NCBI GenBank assembly: GCA_020860205.1
Contig: JAJBUU010000027.1
Span: 47,667 to 97,243, forward strand
Direction of reading: 5' to 3'
Length of the DNA: 49,577 nt
From: Oscillospiraceae bacterium
GTDB taxonomy: Bacteria; Bacillota; Clostridia; Oscillospirales; Oscillospiraceae
Shown here: positions 26,754 through 35,624 of the stretch, one piece after another
Layout of the letters: each line of letters begins with the position of its first letter
Position numbering within the stretch: position 1 is the first letter of the stretch
The notes under the pieces: generated by a model
Databases searched by the model: none
The model's input: only the letters and a program-made list of their open reading frames with translations
What the model was told of the DNA's origin: nothing
Translations under genes and position numbers: made by a program

Positions 26754-27848
26754 ATGGCGGAGCTGAGCGAACGAAAAAAGAAAATACTGACCGCAGTGAT
26801 CGAAGCATACATCGCCTCTGCGGAACCGGTCGGCAGCAAGCGCATCGCGGAGGAAGCCGGGCTGAACGTCAGCTCAGCCACCATTCGCAACGAGCTGGCA
26901 GAGCTGACCAGTCTCGGATATCTGGAGCAGCCGCACACCAGCGCCGGCCGCGTCCCCACCGCACAGGGTTACCGCCTTTACGTCAACGAGCTGATGGAGC
27001 GGCAGCGCCTGAGCAAAGAGGAGGCGGAGGAGATCAACCGCAGTCTGCAAATCAAGGCGCAGCAGTTTGATCAGATGATGGACGGCGTGGGCAAAATCGC
27101 CGCAGACATGACGAATTACCCCGCGCTTGCACTGGCTGCCCGCCCGCCGGATACCATCCGCCGCTTTGACCTGCTCTATGTGGACGCGAACACCTTTATC
27201 ATCGTGCTGCTGCTGGGCAGCAACAAGGTGGAAAACAAGCTGGTGCATCTCCCGTTTTCCGTGGAGCAGAGCATGGTGCAGAAGCTTTCCACCGTGTTCA
27301 ATGCCAACTTTTGCAGCATTCCGGAGGCGGAGATTACACAGAGTCTGATCGCCGCAGCGGAAAAGGCCGTTGGCGATACGATGGGGCTGGTCGCCGCAGT
27401 TGCCGGGTTTGCGATCCAGATCCTCTCCGAGCGGCGCGGCGCGCATCCGGTGCTGGCCGGTGAATCCAAGCTGTTGCAGCTTCCGGAATTCCGCGACCCG
27501 GACAAGGCGCACAATCTGATGGACTATCTTTCCAATGCGGAGCATCTGCAAAACCTGCCGGGTACGGACTTCGGCGACGGGCTGAAGGTGCTGATCGGGC
27601 CGGAGAATGTTGCGGAGGAGCTGCGCGATTCCAGCGTGATTTTGGCAAAGTATGACGCCGGAGACGGAATGCAGGGCATCATCGGCGTGGTTGGCCCCAC
27701 GCGGATGGACTATTCCAAAGTGGCCGCCAAGCTCAGCTACATTGCGGACGGCCTGAGCCGCGCGCTTGCAAACGGCAAGGACAGCGCGCTCCCCGGCTTT
27801 GGCAAGCTGATGATTCAGGATGGCAATTCGACAACAAGCGATAAGTGA
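26754..27848 (+). CDS. hrcA: Heat-inducible transcription repressor HrcA
   Basis: 364 residues. The N-terminal winged helix (LSERKKKILTAVIEAYIASA then EPVGSKRIAEEAGLNVSSATIRNELAELTSLGYLEQPHTSAGRVPT) is the HrcA signature. The C-terminal GAF-like domain includes VLIGPENVAEELRDSSVILAKYD and GIIGVVGPTRMDYSKVAAKLSYI. HrcA binds the CIRCE sites at 25865 and 26680 and is activated by GroEL. ATG 26754 is chosen because the protein then begins MAELSERKKK; its ribosome-binding site (AAAGGGG) is rather far away. Confidence 0.96.
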   Translation: MAELSERKKKILTAVIEAYIASAEPVGSKRIAEEAGLNVSSATIRNELAELTSLGYLEQPHTSAGRVPTAQGYRLYVNELMERQRLSKEEAEEINRSLQIKAQQFDQMMDGVGKIAADMTNYPALALAARPPDTIRRFDLLYVDANTFIIVLLLGSNKVENKLVHLPFSVEQSMVQKLSTVFNANFCSIPEAEITQSLIAAAEKAVGDTMGLVAAVAGFAIQILSERRGAHPVLAGESKLLQLPEFRDPDKAHNLMDYLSNAEHLQNLPGTDFGDGLKVLIGPENVAEELRDSSVILAKYDAGDGMQGIIGVVGPTRMDYSKVAAKLSYIADGLSRALANGKDSALPGFGKLMIQDGNSTTSDK

Positions 27849-27862
27849 GGTAAGATTGAACT

Positions 27863-28393
27863 ATGGCGAAACAGAAAAACGAAGCTCCGGGATCCGAGGA
27901 GGCCAAAGCGCCGACAGGCGAAACGGAAACAGCAGAAACGCAGGATACGCCGACTACGGAGGAGACCGGCGCGGCTGCTCCGGAAACGGGCGATACAGAC
28001 CGTTACATCCGCCTGATGGCGGAATTTGACAACTACAAAAAGCGCAGTGTGCGGGAGCGGGAGAATATTTACGCCGATGTGCGGGTGGACACCGTGACCC
28101 GGTTCCTGCCGGTTTATGACAATTTGCAGCGCGCGCTTTCCGCAGAAACCGCGGACGAGGCCTACAAGAAGGGCGTGGAAATGACGTTCAACCAGCTTCT
28201 GGACGTGTTCCGGAAGCTCGGCGTGGAGGAGATCGAGAGCGTTGGACAGCCGTTTGACCCCACGCTGCACAATGCGGTGATGCACGTGCAGGATGAGGAA
28301 AGCGGGGAAAATATGGTCGTGGAGGAATTCCAGAAGGGCTTTAAGCTGGGTGAAAAGGTCATTCGCTTCAGCATGGTAAAGGTCGCAAACTAA
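27863..28393 (+). CDS. grpE: Nucleotide exchange factor GrpE
   Basis: The 176-residue co-chaperone releases ADP from DnaK. After an acidic, disordered N-terminus (residues 1-45) come the long helix RYIRLMAEFDNYKKRSVRERENIYADV and the C-terminal beta domain. That domain ends in GVEEIESVGQPFDPTLHNAVMHVQDEESGENMVVEEFQKGFKLGEKVIRFSMVKVAN, the GrpE signature. It begins 14 bp after hrcA. Confidence 0.96.
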   Translation: MAKQKNEAPGSEEAKAPTGETETAETQDTPTTEETGAAAPETGDTDRYIRLMAEFDNYKKRSVRERENIYADVRVDTVTRFLPVYDNLQRALSAETADEAYKKGVEMTFNQLLDVFRKLGVEEIESVGQPFDPTLHNAVMHVQDEESGENMVVEEFQKGFKLGEKVIRFSMVKVAN

Positions 28394-30337
<1,944 letters not shown>

Positions 30338-30355
30338 GAAATATGGCGAATGGCT

Positions 30356-30387
30356 GCGGATCGGCGGAATCCAAACCGCCGGTCCGC
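30356..30387 (+). other. Hairpin between dnaK and dnaJ
   Basis: A 12-bp stem with one G-T pair (GCGGATCGGCGG / CCGCCGGTCCGC) and an 8-nt loop, without T-run. It probably protects the dnaK message or attenuates dnaJ. Two imperfect copies of GTCCTGYGTGGARAA follow at about 30417-30455. Confidence 0.55.
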
Positions 30388-30458
30388 AACGGCGCTGATC
30401 TTTTGGCGGAAGCTGAGTCCTGCGTGGAAAAATCAGCGTCCTGTGTGGAGAAGTAGAT

Positions 30459-31583
30459 ATGGCAGAAAAACGTGACTATTATGAGGTGCTTGGCCTGCAA
30501 AAAGGCGCCTCTGATGATGAAATCAAAAAGGCATATCGCAAGCTGGCAAAGCAGTATCACCCGGATCTGCACCCCGGCGACAAGACGTGCGAGGAGCGCT
30601 TTAAGGAAATCGGAGAGGCCTATGAGGTGCTGTCCGATGCGGACAAGAAGGCACGCTATGACCAGTTCAGCCATGCGGCGTTCGACCCGAACGCGGGCTA
30701 CGGCGGCGATGGCGGAGGATTTGGCGATTTTGGCGATCTCAGCGACATACTGAACAGCTTCTTTGGCGGCGGCTTCGGCGGCTTTGGCGGCGGCAGCGGC
30801 GGACGGCGCAGCGCGGCGCAGAAGGGCGAAAACCTGCGTGTGCGGCTGTCTATCGCCTTTGAGGACGCTGCGTTCGGCTGCAAGCGTGAGATTACCGTGC
30901 CGCGCATCGAGGACTGCGAGACCTGCGGCGGCAACGGCTGCGCCAAAGGCAGCAGCCCGGAAACCTGTTCGGAATGCGGCGGCAGCGGCAGCGTGCGCAC
31001 CCAGCAGCGGACGCCTTTCGGCATGATGGCTTCCACCAGCCCGTGCCGCAAATGCGGCGGAACCGGTCAAATTGTCAACAATCCCTGCCCGGATTGCAGC
31101 GGCAAGGGCAAGGTGCGCCGCCAGCGCACCATCTCCGTCAATATCCCGGCCGGGATCGACGACGGACAGACCATCTCCCTGCGCGGACAGGGACACGCGG
31201 GGTATCTGGGCGGCCCGGCGGGCGATCTGCTGATCACCGTCAGCGTCAAGGCGCATCCGCTCTTTGAGCGGGAGGGCTATGATGTGCTGCTGGAAATGCC
31301 GATCACCTTCTCCCAGGCCGCGCTTGGTGCGGAGATAGAGGTCCCCACGCTGGACGGCAAGGTGAAATACACCATCCCGGAGGGAACGCAGACCGGCACG
31401 ACATTCCGCCTGAAGGGAAAAGGCATCCAGCGCCTGAACAGCAGCAGCCGCGGCGACCAGTATATCACCGTCGTTGTGGAAACGCCGAAGAACATGAGCA
31501 GGGAACAAAAGGAACTGCTCCGCCGGTTTGCAGAGGCTTCTGACGGCGCAGCCGGATTGAAGGGGCGCAAAAAGAAGCGCTGA
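30459..31583 (+). CDS. dnaJ: Chaperone DnaJ (Hsp40)
   Basis: The 374-residue DnaJ co-chaperone stimulates DnaK ATPase. The J domain (residues 4-70) has the HPD motif in [10 protein letters not shown]. Next come a Gly/Phe-rich linker ([13 protein letters not shown]) and four CxxCxGxG-type zinc motifs ([32 protein letters not shown]). The C-terminal substrate-binding domains end the protein. One zinc motif is slightly irregular: [23 protein letters not shown]. It is the last gene of the HrcA operon. Confidence 0.97.
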   Translation: MAEKRDYYEVLGLQKGASDDEIKKAYRKLAKQYHPDLHPGDKTCEERFKEIGEAYEVLSDADKKARYDQFSHAAFDPNAGYGGDGGGFGDFGDLSDILNSFFGGGFGGFGGGSGGRRSAAQKGENLRVRLSIAFEDAAFGCKREITVPRIEDCETCGGNGCAKGSSPETCSECGGSGSVRTQQRTPFGMMASTSPCRKCGGTGQIVNNPCPDCSGKGKVRRQRTISVNIPAGIDDGQTISLRGQGHAGYLGGPAGDLLITVSVKAHPLFEREGYDVLLEMPITFSQAALGAEIEVPTLDGKVKYTIPEGTQTGTTFRLKGKGIQRLNSSSRGDQYITVVVETPKNMSREQKELLRRFAEASDGAAGLKGRKKKR

Positions 31584-31621
31584 TATACGAACCTGACAAT
31601 ACAATTTTTTTCGCAAAAATG

Positions 31622-31693
31622 TCCTCCATGCATAGGATGGATCGAGGCGGTTTTCGCCGCCTTCTGATCACACCTTTGCATGGAGGAATTTTT
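31622..31693 (+). other. Inverted repeat overlapping the cotJAB ribosome-binding site
   Basis: TCCTCCATGCA (31622-31632) is perfectly complementary to TGCATGGAGGA (31677-31687), and the right arm contains the GGAGG site of the next gene. Inside lies a second hairpin AGGCGG-TTTTCG-CCGCCT (31645-31662). The right arm is followed by ATTTTTC. The structure could end the dnaJ transcript and/or mask the ribosome-binding site. Confidence 0.7.
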
Positions 31694-31694
31694 C

Positions 31695-32297
31695 TTGGAA
31701 GAAAAATGCAAAATTACGATTGCCGGCGGCAATGCGATGAACGGTCGCGGCAATTCCAGCGCCACGAATCACGGCGGCGCGATGAACGACAGCAGCGGCG
31801 GCGCAAAGATGTTTGCGTCCCGCGCCGGAATGTGCGGGATGCGGGACACGGGATGCAGCGGAGTCAATGGAACCGGCAGCGGCTCCTATCGAAAAGGCGC
31901 TTTGCCGTCTACCGCGCCGCTGGCTATGGCCTATGTCCCGATGCAGGAGAGCAGCAGCCCGGCTTACGATACTTCGGAGGCGCTGCAGCGCGGGACGCTG
32001 TTCCCCGGTCTGGATTTGCCGCTTATGAATATCGTCAACACCGCAGACGTGACGGATACGCCGCTGGGCGAGCTGATGGCGCTCCAATTTGCGACGCGCG
32101 AGCTGCACCTCTATCTGGACACGCATCCCGACGACACAGAGGCGTTTGAAACGCTGAAAGAGATGCTGAATTTGTTCGCAGAGGCGCGCCGCCGTTATGT
32201 GAAGCAGTATGGTCCGCTGGTACCGGAGGACCTTGCGGAGAGCGAAACCTTCACATGGCTGAGCGATCCGTGGCCGTGGATGTATGAGAAAGACTGA
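31695..32297 (+). CDS. cotJAB: Fused CotJA-CotJB spore coat protein
   Basis: 200 residues from a TTG at 31695 (GGAGG 8 bp upstream); ATG 31680 lies inside that site and is unlikely. After a Gly/Met/Asn/Ser-rich N-terminus (about residues 1-70) comes a CotJA-like segment (LAMAYVPMQ, YDTSEALQRGTLFPGLDLPL). A CotJB-like domain follows (LMALQFATRELHLYLDTHPD, DTEAFETLKEMLNLFAEARRRYVKQYGPL, ending in SDPWPWMYEKD). In Bacillus these are two separate proteins of the cotJABC operon, made in the mother cell under sigma-E. No frameshift or stop separates the parts here. cotJC follows 21 bp later. Confidence 0.85.
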   Translation: MEEKCKITIAGGNAMNGRGNSSATNHGGAMNDSSGGAKMFASRAGMCGMRDTGCSGVNGTGSGSYRKGALPSTAPLAMAYVPMQESSSPAYDTSEALQRGTLFPGLDLPLMNIVNTADVTDTPLGELMALQFATRELHLYLDTHPDDTEAFETLKEMLNLFAEARRRYVKQYGPLVPEDLAESETFTWLSDPWPWMYEKD

Positions 32298-32318
32298 GCG
32301 GGAAAGGGGGACTGGAAT

Positions 32319-32918
32319 ATGTTTATTTACTCAAAACGGCTGGAGTATCCGGTGAAGATTCAAAACACCAATCCAGCGCTTGCCAAATTTATCATTTCGC
32401 AGTATGGCGGGCCGGACGGCGAACTGGGCGCGTCCTTGCGTTACCTCAGCCAGCGCTACGCAATGCCCTATCCGGAGCTGAAGGGTCTGCTGACAGACAT
32501 CGGCACGGAGGAGCTGGGGCATTTGGAGATGGTTGCGTCCATCGTGCAGCAGCTGACCCGGAGCATGACGGTGGAGGAAATCAAGAACGCCGGAATGGAA
32601 ACTTATTTTGTCGATCACACCGCCGGCGTTTATCCGCAGGCCGCTTCCGGTACGCCGTGGAGCGCCATGACCATCGGCGTTTCCGGCGATGTGATCGCGG
32701 ATTTGACGGAGGATATGGCGGCAGAGCAGAAAGCGCGCAAGACCTATGACAACATCCTGCGCCTGAGCGACGACCCGGACGTGAACAACGTCATCCGTTT
32801 CCTGCGTGAGCGGGAAGTCGTCCACTTCCAGCGCTTTGGCGAGGCGCTGCGCCTTGCGACGGAGCGGATGGATCAGAAGAATTTCTATGTTGTGAACCCG
32901 GCCTTCGACGGAACGTAA
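32319..32918 (+). CDS. cotJC: Spore coat protein CotJC, manganese catalase-like
   Basis: 199 residues of the manganese-catalase family, ferritin-like in fold. Glu/His metal ligands are visible in LLTDIGTEELGHLEMV and in REREVVHFQRFGEAL; the N-terminal Glu region is in YGGPDGELGASLRYLSQRY. CotJC localises to the spore coat with CotJA and CotJB. AAAGGGGG lies upstream of the ATG. It shows that the organism carries endospore genes. A strong terminator follows. Confidence 0.94.
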   Translation: MFIYSKRLEYPVKIQNTNPALAKFIISQYGGPDGELGASLRYLSQRYAMPYPELKGLLTDIGTEELGHLEMVASIVQQLTRSMTVEEIKNAGMETYFVDHTAGVYPQAASGTPWSAMTIGVSGDVIADLTEDMAAEQKARKTYDNILRLSDDPDVNNVIRFLREREVVHFQRFGEALRLATERMDQKNFYVVNPAFDGT

Positions 32919-32944
32919 CACAGCCGGAACCAAATGCAAAAGAA

Positions 32945-32975
32945 CAGGGGCGCTCATCCGGGCGCTCCTGTTTTT
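32945..32975 (+). terminator. Intrinsic terminator of the cotJ operon
   Basis: CAGGGGCGC (32945-32953) pairs with GCGCTCCTG (32962-32970, one G-T pair), followed directly by five T. Confidence 0.88.
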
Positions 32976-33088
32976 GTCATATCCTGTTGCGTTGCCTGCG
33001 CCATTTTTTCACGCGGAAGCCCGCCCTTCTGACGGAAGATCCTGAAAAATTGCGGCGCTGAAAAATCGCACAGGGGAATTCAAAAACA

Positions 33089-33132
33089 GTTTCCGCTTTG
33101 TTCATGCTTTTTTCATATCTGAAGTGTATGCT
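33089..33132 (+). promoter_or_regulatory. htrA promoter with three 11-bp-phased repeats
   Basis: GTTTCC (33089), GTTCAT (33100) and TTTCAT (33111) are spaced exactly 11 bp apart, the last ending 10 bp before a -10-like TATGCT (33127-33132). No -35 is seen. Such direct repeats at one helical turn in place of a -35 box are typical of activation by OmpR/PhoB-family response regulators. Confidence 0.6.
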
Positions 33133-33198
33133 AAGAAGCACAGAAAGGCGATACGCCAAGCTGTAAAAAAGTCCTGAGAGAAACGGAGGCTTTTCAAG

Positions 33199-34797
33199 AT
33201 GAATGACTATAACGAGTATGACAATAATAACAGTGCGGAACCCGCCCGTGTTTCCGGGGACGGCACAAACGATACGCCGGAGACGATGACCGAACAGGCG
33301 GCGGTAGAGCGCGCCGAGAATACTGTCGCAGCGCAGCCGTCGGCGGGATCCGCCGACGCGACGGAACCCACAGCAGCGGGACCGGTCAGCGCCCCTGCAC
33401 AGGAGTCCGTGCCAGACGAGCTGGACTTTCCGGAACACGTCGCCTACTCCCCTGCGGGCTATGTGTCCAGCGAAGAAGCGGCGGCGGTGCCAAAGACATA
33501 CGCTTACGGGAAGCAGCAGCCGCCAAAACAGAAAAAAACGCGAAAAGGCGGCGGGAAAGCCGCAGCGGTCGCCGCGTGCCTGGTCTGCGCCATTCTGGGC
33601 GGCATCGTCGGCGGCGCAGTCCCGACCCTGTTCGGCGGTACGCAGACGGACGAGGTCGTTTCCACGCCGCAGCCGACATCGGCTGCCACATCCGCGCAGA
33701 GCGTTGCAGCCACATCCACGCTGACATCCGGCAGCGGTGAGCTGAGCGCTTCCGAGATTTATTACAACCTTGCAGTCAATCAGGTCGTCGGTATCCGAAC
33801 AGAGATCACCTATACCAACTTCTTTGGACAGGTCAGCTCCAGTGCGGTCAGCGGCTCCGGATTCATCATCAGCGAGGACGGTTATATCCTGACTAATTAC
33901 CATGTGATCGAGGATGCCGTCAGCGGCGGCTATGAAGTCAACGTCCTGCTCTATGACGGTACGAGCTACACAGCCAGCGTGGTCGGCTACGCGGATGAAA
34001 ACGACGTGGCCGTGCTGAAAATTGATGCCGCAGGACTGAGCGCTGTCACGATCGGCGACAGCGACAGCCTTCAGGTTGGCGAAACGGTTTATGCAGTCGG
34101 CAACCCGCGGGGCGAGCTGGAATATACGATGACAAGCGGCATTGTTTCCGCGACGGATCGTGCGATCACCCTCAGCGAGACCTCCAGCACCGGTACCGTA
34201 ACGACCAAAACGATCAATATGTTCCAGATCGACGCCGCCGTCAACAACGGCAACTCCGGCGGACCGGTTTATAACAGCCGCGGCGAGGTGATCGGCATTG
34301 TCACCGCCAAATACAGTTCTTCTGAGGGACTTGCGTTCGCTATCCCCATCAACGACGCCATTGAGCTTGCAAACGCGCTCATCAGCGACGGCTATATCAG
34401 CAAGCCCTATATGGGCATCCTCAAGGCATCCACGCTGGATGAAACCTACGCCCAATACTATGGCACAGTGCCCGGCGTGTATTTCCAGGGCGTCGAGGAG
34501 GGCAGCGCCGCAGAGAAGGCGGGGCTTCAGGTGGGCGACATCATTGTTGGACTTGGCGATGTGGAGATCTCCACATCCTCTGATTTGCTCTCGGCCAAGA
34601 ACGCCTATCGCCCCGGCGATACCACGGAGATCCGGGTCTACCGCAGCGGCGAATACCTGACGCTGACCATCACCTTTGACGAGGAGCCTGTTGCCTCGAC
34701 GACGACAACGTCGGAGAACAGCAGCGGCAGCAGCGCAGAGGACTACTATAACCGCTATAATGAGTTCTTCGCCAGCAGCCCCTTTGGGACGCGCTGA
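33199..34797 (+). CDS. HtrA/DegP-type membrane-anchored serine protease with PDZ domain
   Basis: 532 residues. A disordered, acidic cytoplasmic N-terminus (about 1-115) ends in QPPKQKKTRKGGGK before one membrane span (AAAVAACLVCAILGGIVGGA), a Firmicutes HtrA layout. The extracytoplasmic trypsin-like domain has the triad His235 (TNYHVIED), Asp269 (ENDVAVLKID) and Ser353 (NNGNSGGPVYN). One PDZ domain follows (GVYFQGVEEGSAAEKAGLQVGDIIVGLGDVEI), then a Ser/Thr-rich tail. It handles misfolded exported proteins. GGAGG precedes the ATG by a few bases. The phased repeats at 33089 suggest two-component stress control. Confidence 0.94.
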   Translation: MNDYNEYDNNNSAEPARVSGDGTNDTPETMTEQAAVERAENTVAAQPSAGSADATEPTAAGPVSAPAQESVPDELDFPEHVAYSPAGYVSSEEAAAVPKTYAYGKQQPPKQKKTRKGGGKAAAVAACLVCAILGGIVGGAVPTLFGGTQTDEVVSTPQPTSAATSAQSVAATSTLTSGSGELSASEIYYNLAVNQVVGIRTEITYTNFFGQVSSSAVSGSGFIISEDGYILTNYHVIEDAVSGGYEVNVLLYDGTSYTASVVGYADENDVAVLKIDAAGLSAVTIGDSDSLQVGETVYAVGNPRGELEYTMTSGIVSATDRAITLSETSSTGTVTTKTINMFQIDAAVNNGNSGGPVYNSRGEVIGIVTAKYSSSEGLAFAIPINDAIELANALISDGYISKPYMGILKASTLDETYAQYYGTVPGVYFQGVEEGSAAEKAGLQVGDIIVGLGDVEISTSSDLLSAKNAYRPGDTTEIRVYRSGEYLTLTITFDEEPVASTTTTSENSSGSSAEDYYNRYNEFFASSPFGTR

Positions 34798-34893
34798 AGC
34801 GCCTATATCCGGTGGGGATGCGCCCCGCTGCAGATTTGCTACCTTACTTCCTCTCTTTCTTTCTTTTTTGTTTCCGCCTCCAACCGGAGGGGG

Positions 34894-34932
34894 ACGCGCC
34901 GCAGAAGGTTTCTTCTGCGGCGCGTTTCTTTT
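34894..34932 (+). terminator. Intrinsic terminator of htrA
   Basis: A 13-bp perfect stem ACGCGCCGCAGAA (34894-34906) / TTCTGCGGCGCGT (34913-34925) with a 6-nt loop is followed by TTCTTTTG. Confidence 0.9.
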
Positions 34933-35110
34933 GTCACAAAGCGGATTTGTTGCCCGAGGGTCGGGTACTTTGACTTGTCCATGTGCGGCTGTAAACGGGG
35001 CGTCTGATTTGCGGCGACGAAACCAACCCGCTCCCACAGGGGCAAACAGCGCGGCGGCATTGTTCAGGGCAAGAGCGGTTACTTTACTTCGCCCGTTTCT
35101 GGAAATACCA

Positions 35111-35146
35111 GTGAATTTTTATTCGTTCCGGCGGGTCGCAATGTGC
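35111..35146 (+). repeat. Dispersed intergenic repeat, copy 1
   Basis: GTGAATTTTTAT, then GTTCCGGC and CGCAATGTGC, are shared with the minus strand at 43234-43199, with only a few differences over 36 bp. Confidence 0.7.
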
Positions 35147-35198
35147 AGGAGCGGGTGCGTTTCGTTGCTGCGGCGACGACTTCTTTTCCTTGCGCAAG

Positions 35199-35400
35199 GA
35201 ATACCCGCAGGGCACTTAGGAAGCAAAGGTGGTACAGGAGAGGGACTTACGGCGGCGCGTTCCCTGCGCCGCCGTAAGTCCCCCTTCTCCGAGCGCGTCT
35301 TTGCCTAATTTCGCCGTGTAGCGAAAGCAGGTCGCTCCCGCAGGAGCGAAACCCTGCCCTGTGCCTTTGCCTGCTAAGTGCCCTGTGGGTATTATTCCCC
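35199..35400. repeat. Large nested palindrome
   Basis: The outer arms are 35199-35229 (GGAATACCCGCAGGGCACTT...) and 35364-35398 (...AAGTGCCCTGTGGGTATT), imperfect inverted copies. Inside lies the perfect 17-bp hairpin at 35242-35282 and the smaller hairpin CGCTCC-CGCA-GGAGCG at about 35334-35349. It may be a MITE-like or REP-like element. Confidence 0.65.
35242..35282. repeat. Perfect 17-bp hairpin inside the palindrome
   Basis: GGGACTTACGGCGGCGC (35242-35258) and GCGCCGCCGTAAGTCCC (35266-35282) pair perfectly over a 7-nt loop (GTTCCCT). No T-run follows on either strand. Confidence 0.9.
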
Positions 35401-35488
35401 GCACAGCGAAAGCAGGTCGCTCCTGCAGATTTATGCGACGCCGCCTTATAAATAAACGCCCTCGCCCTGATCCGGGACGAAAAAGCGA

Positions 35489-35518
35489 TTGACAATTTGC
35501 GCGCCGCTGTGTTACACT
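35489..35518 (+). promoter_or_regulatory. Sigma-A promoter of uraA
   Basis: TTGACA (35489-35494), an 18-bp spacer and TACACT (35513-35518). The transcript would start near 35525, a few bases before a terminator hairpin. Confidence 0.75.
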
Positions 35519-35531
35519 TCGGAACGGCAGC

Positions 35532-35562
35532 GCCTTGTCCTCGCATGGACAGGGCTTTTTTT
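35532..35562 (+). promoter_or_regulatory. Promoter-proximal terminator/attenuator before uraA
   Basis: GCCTTGTCC (35532-35540) pairs with GGACAGGGC (35547-35555, one G-T pair) over a 6-nt loop and is followed by seven T. It lies between the promoter and the gene, so it should abort most transcripts unless regulated. No competing antiterminator stem was found by eye. Confidence 0.75.
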
Positions 35563-35624
35563 CCGAAAACAAAAGGCGGCGCCGCATAACGCCGCAAAAA
35601 ACAGAGAAAAGGAGAACGCATCTT

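Larger units (their letters stand above)
34798..35488. other. Repeat-rich non-coding spacer
   Basis: No gene is supported in this 690-bp stretch. It holds the htrA terminator, a dispersed repeat copy (35111-35146), and a large nested palindrome (35199-35400). It also has two copies of AGCGAAAGCAGGTCGCTCC (35320-35338 and 35405-35423). The reading frames here are low-complexity and interrupted by the palindromes. Confidence 0.7.

Noticed and set aside
32977-35037. 686-codon minus-strand frame opposite htrA
   Set aside because: It is antisense to a protease with an intact catalytic triad; composition is that of a G+C-rich shadow.
34676-35308. 210-codon plus-strand frame over the htrA end and repeat spacer
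   Set aside because: It overlaps the htrA 3' end in another frame and continues through the terminator and repeats.
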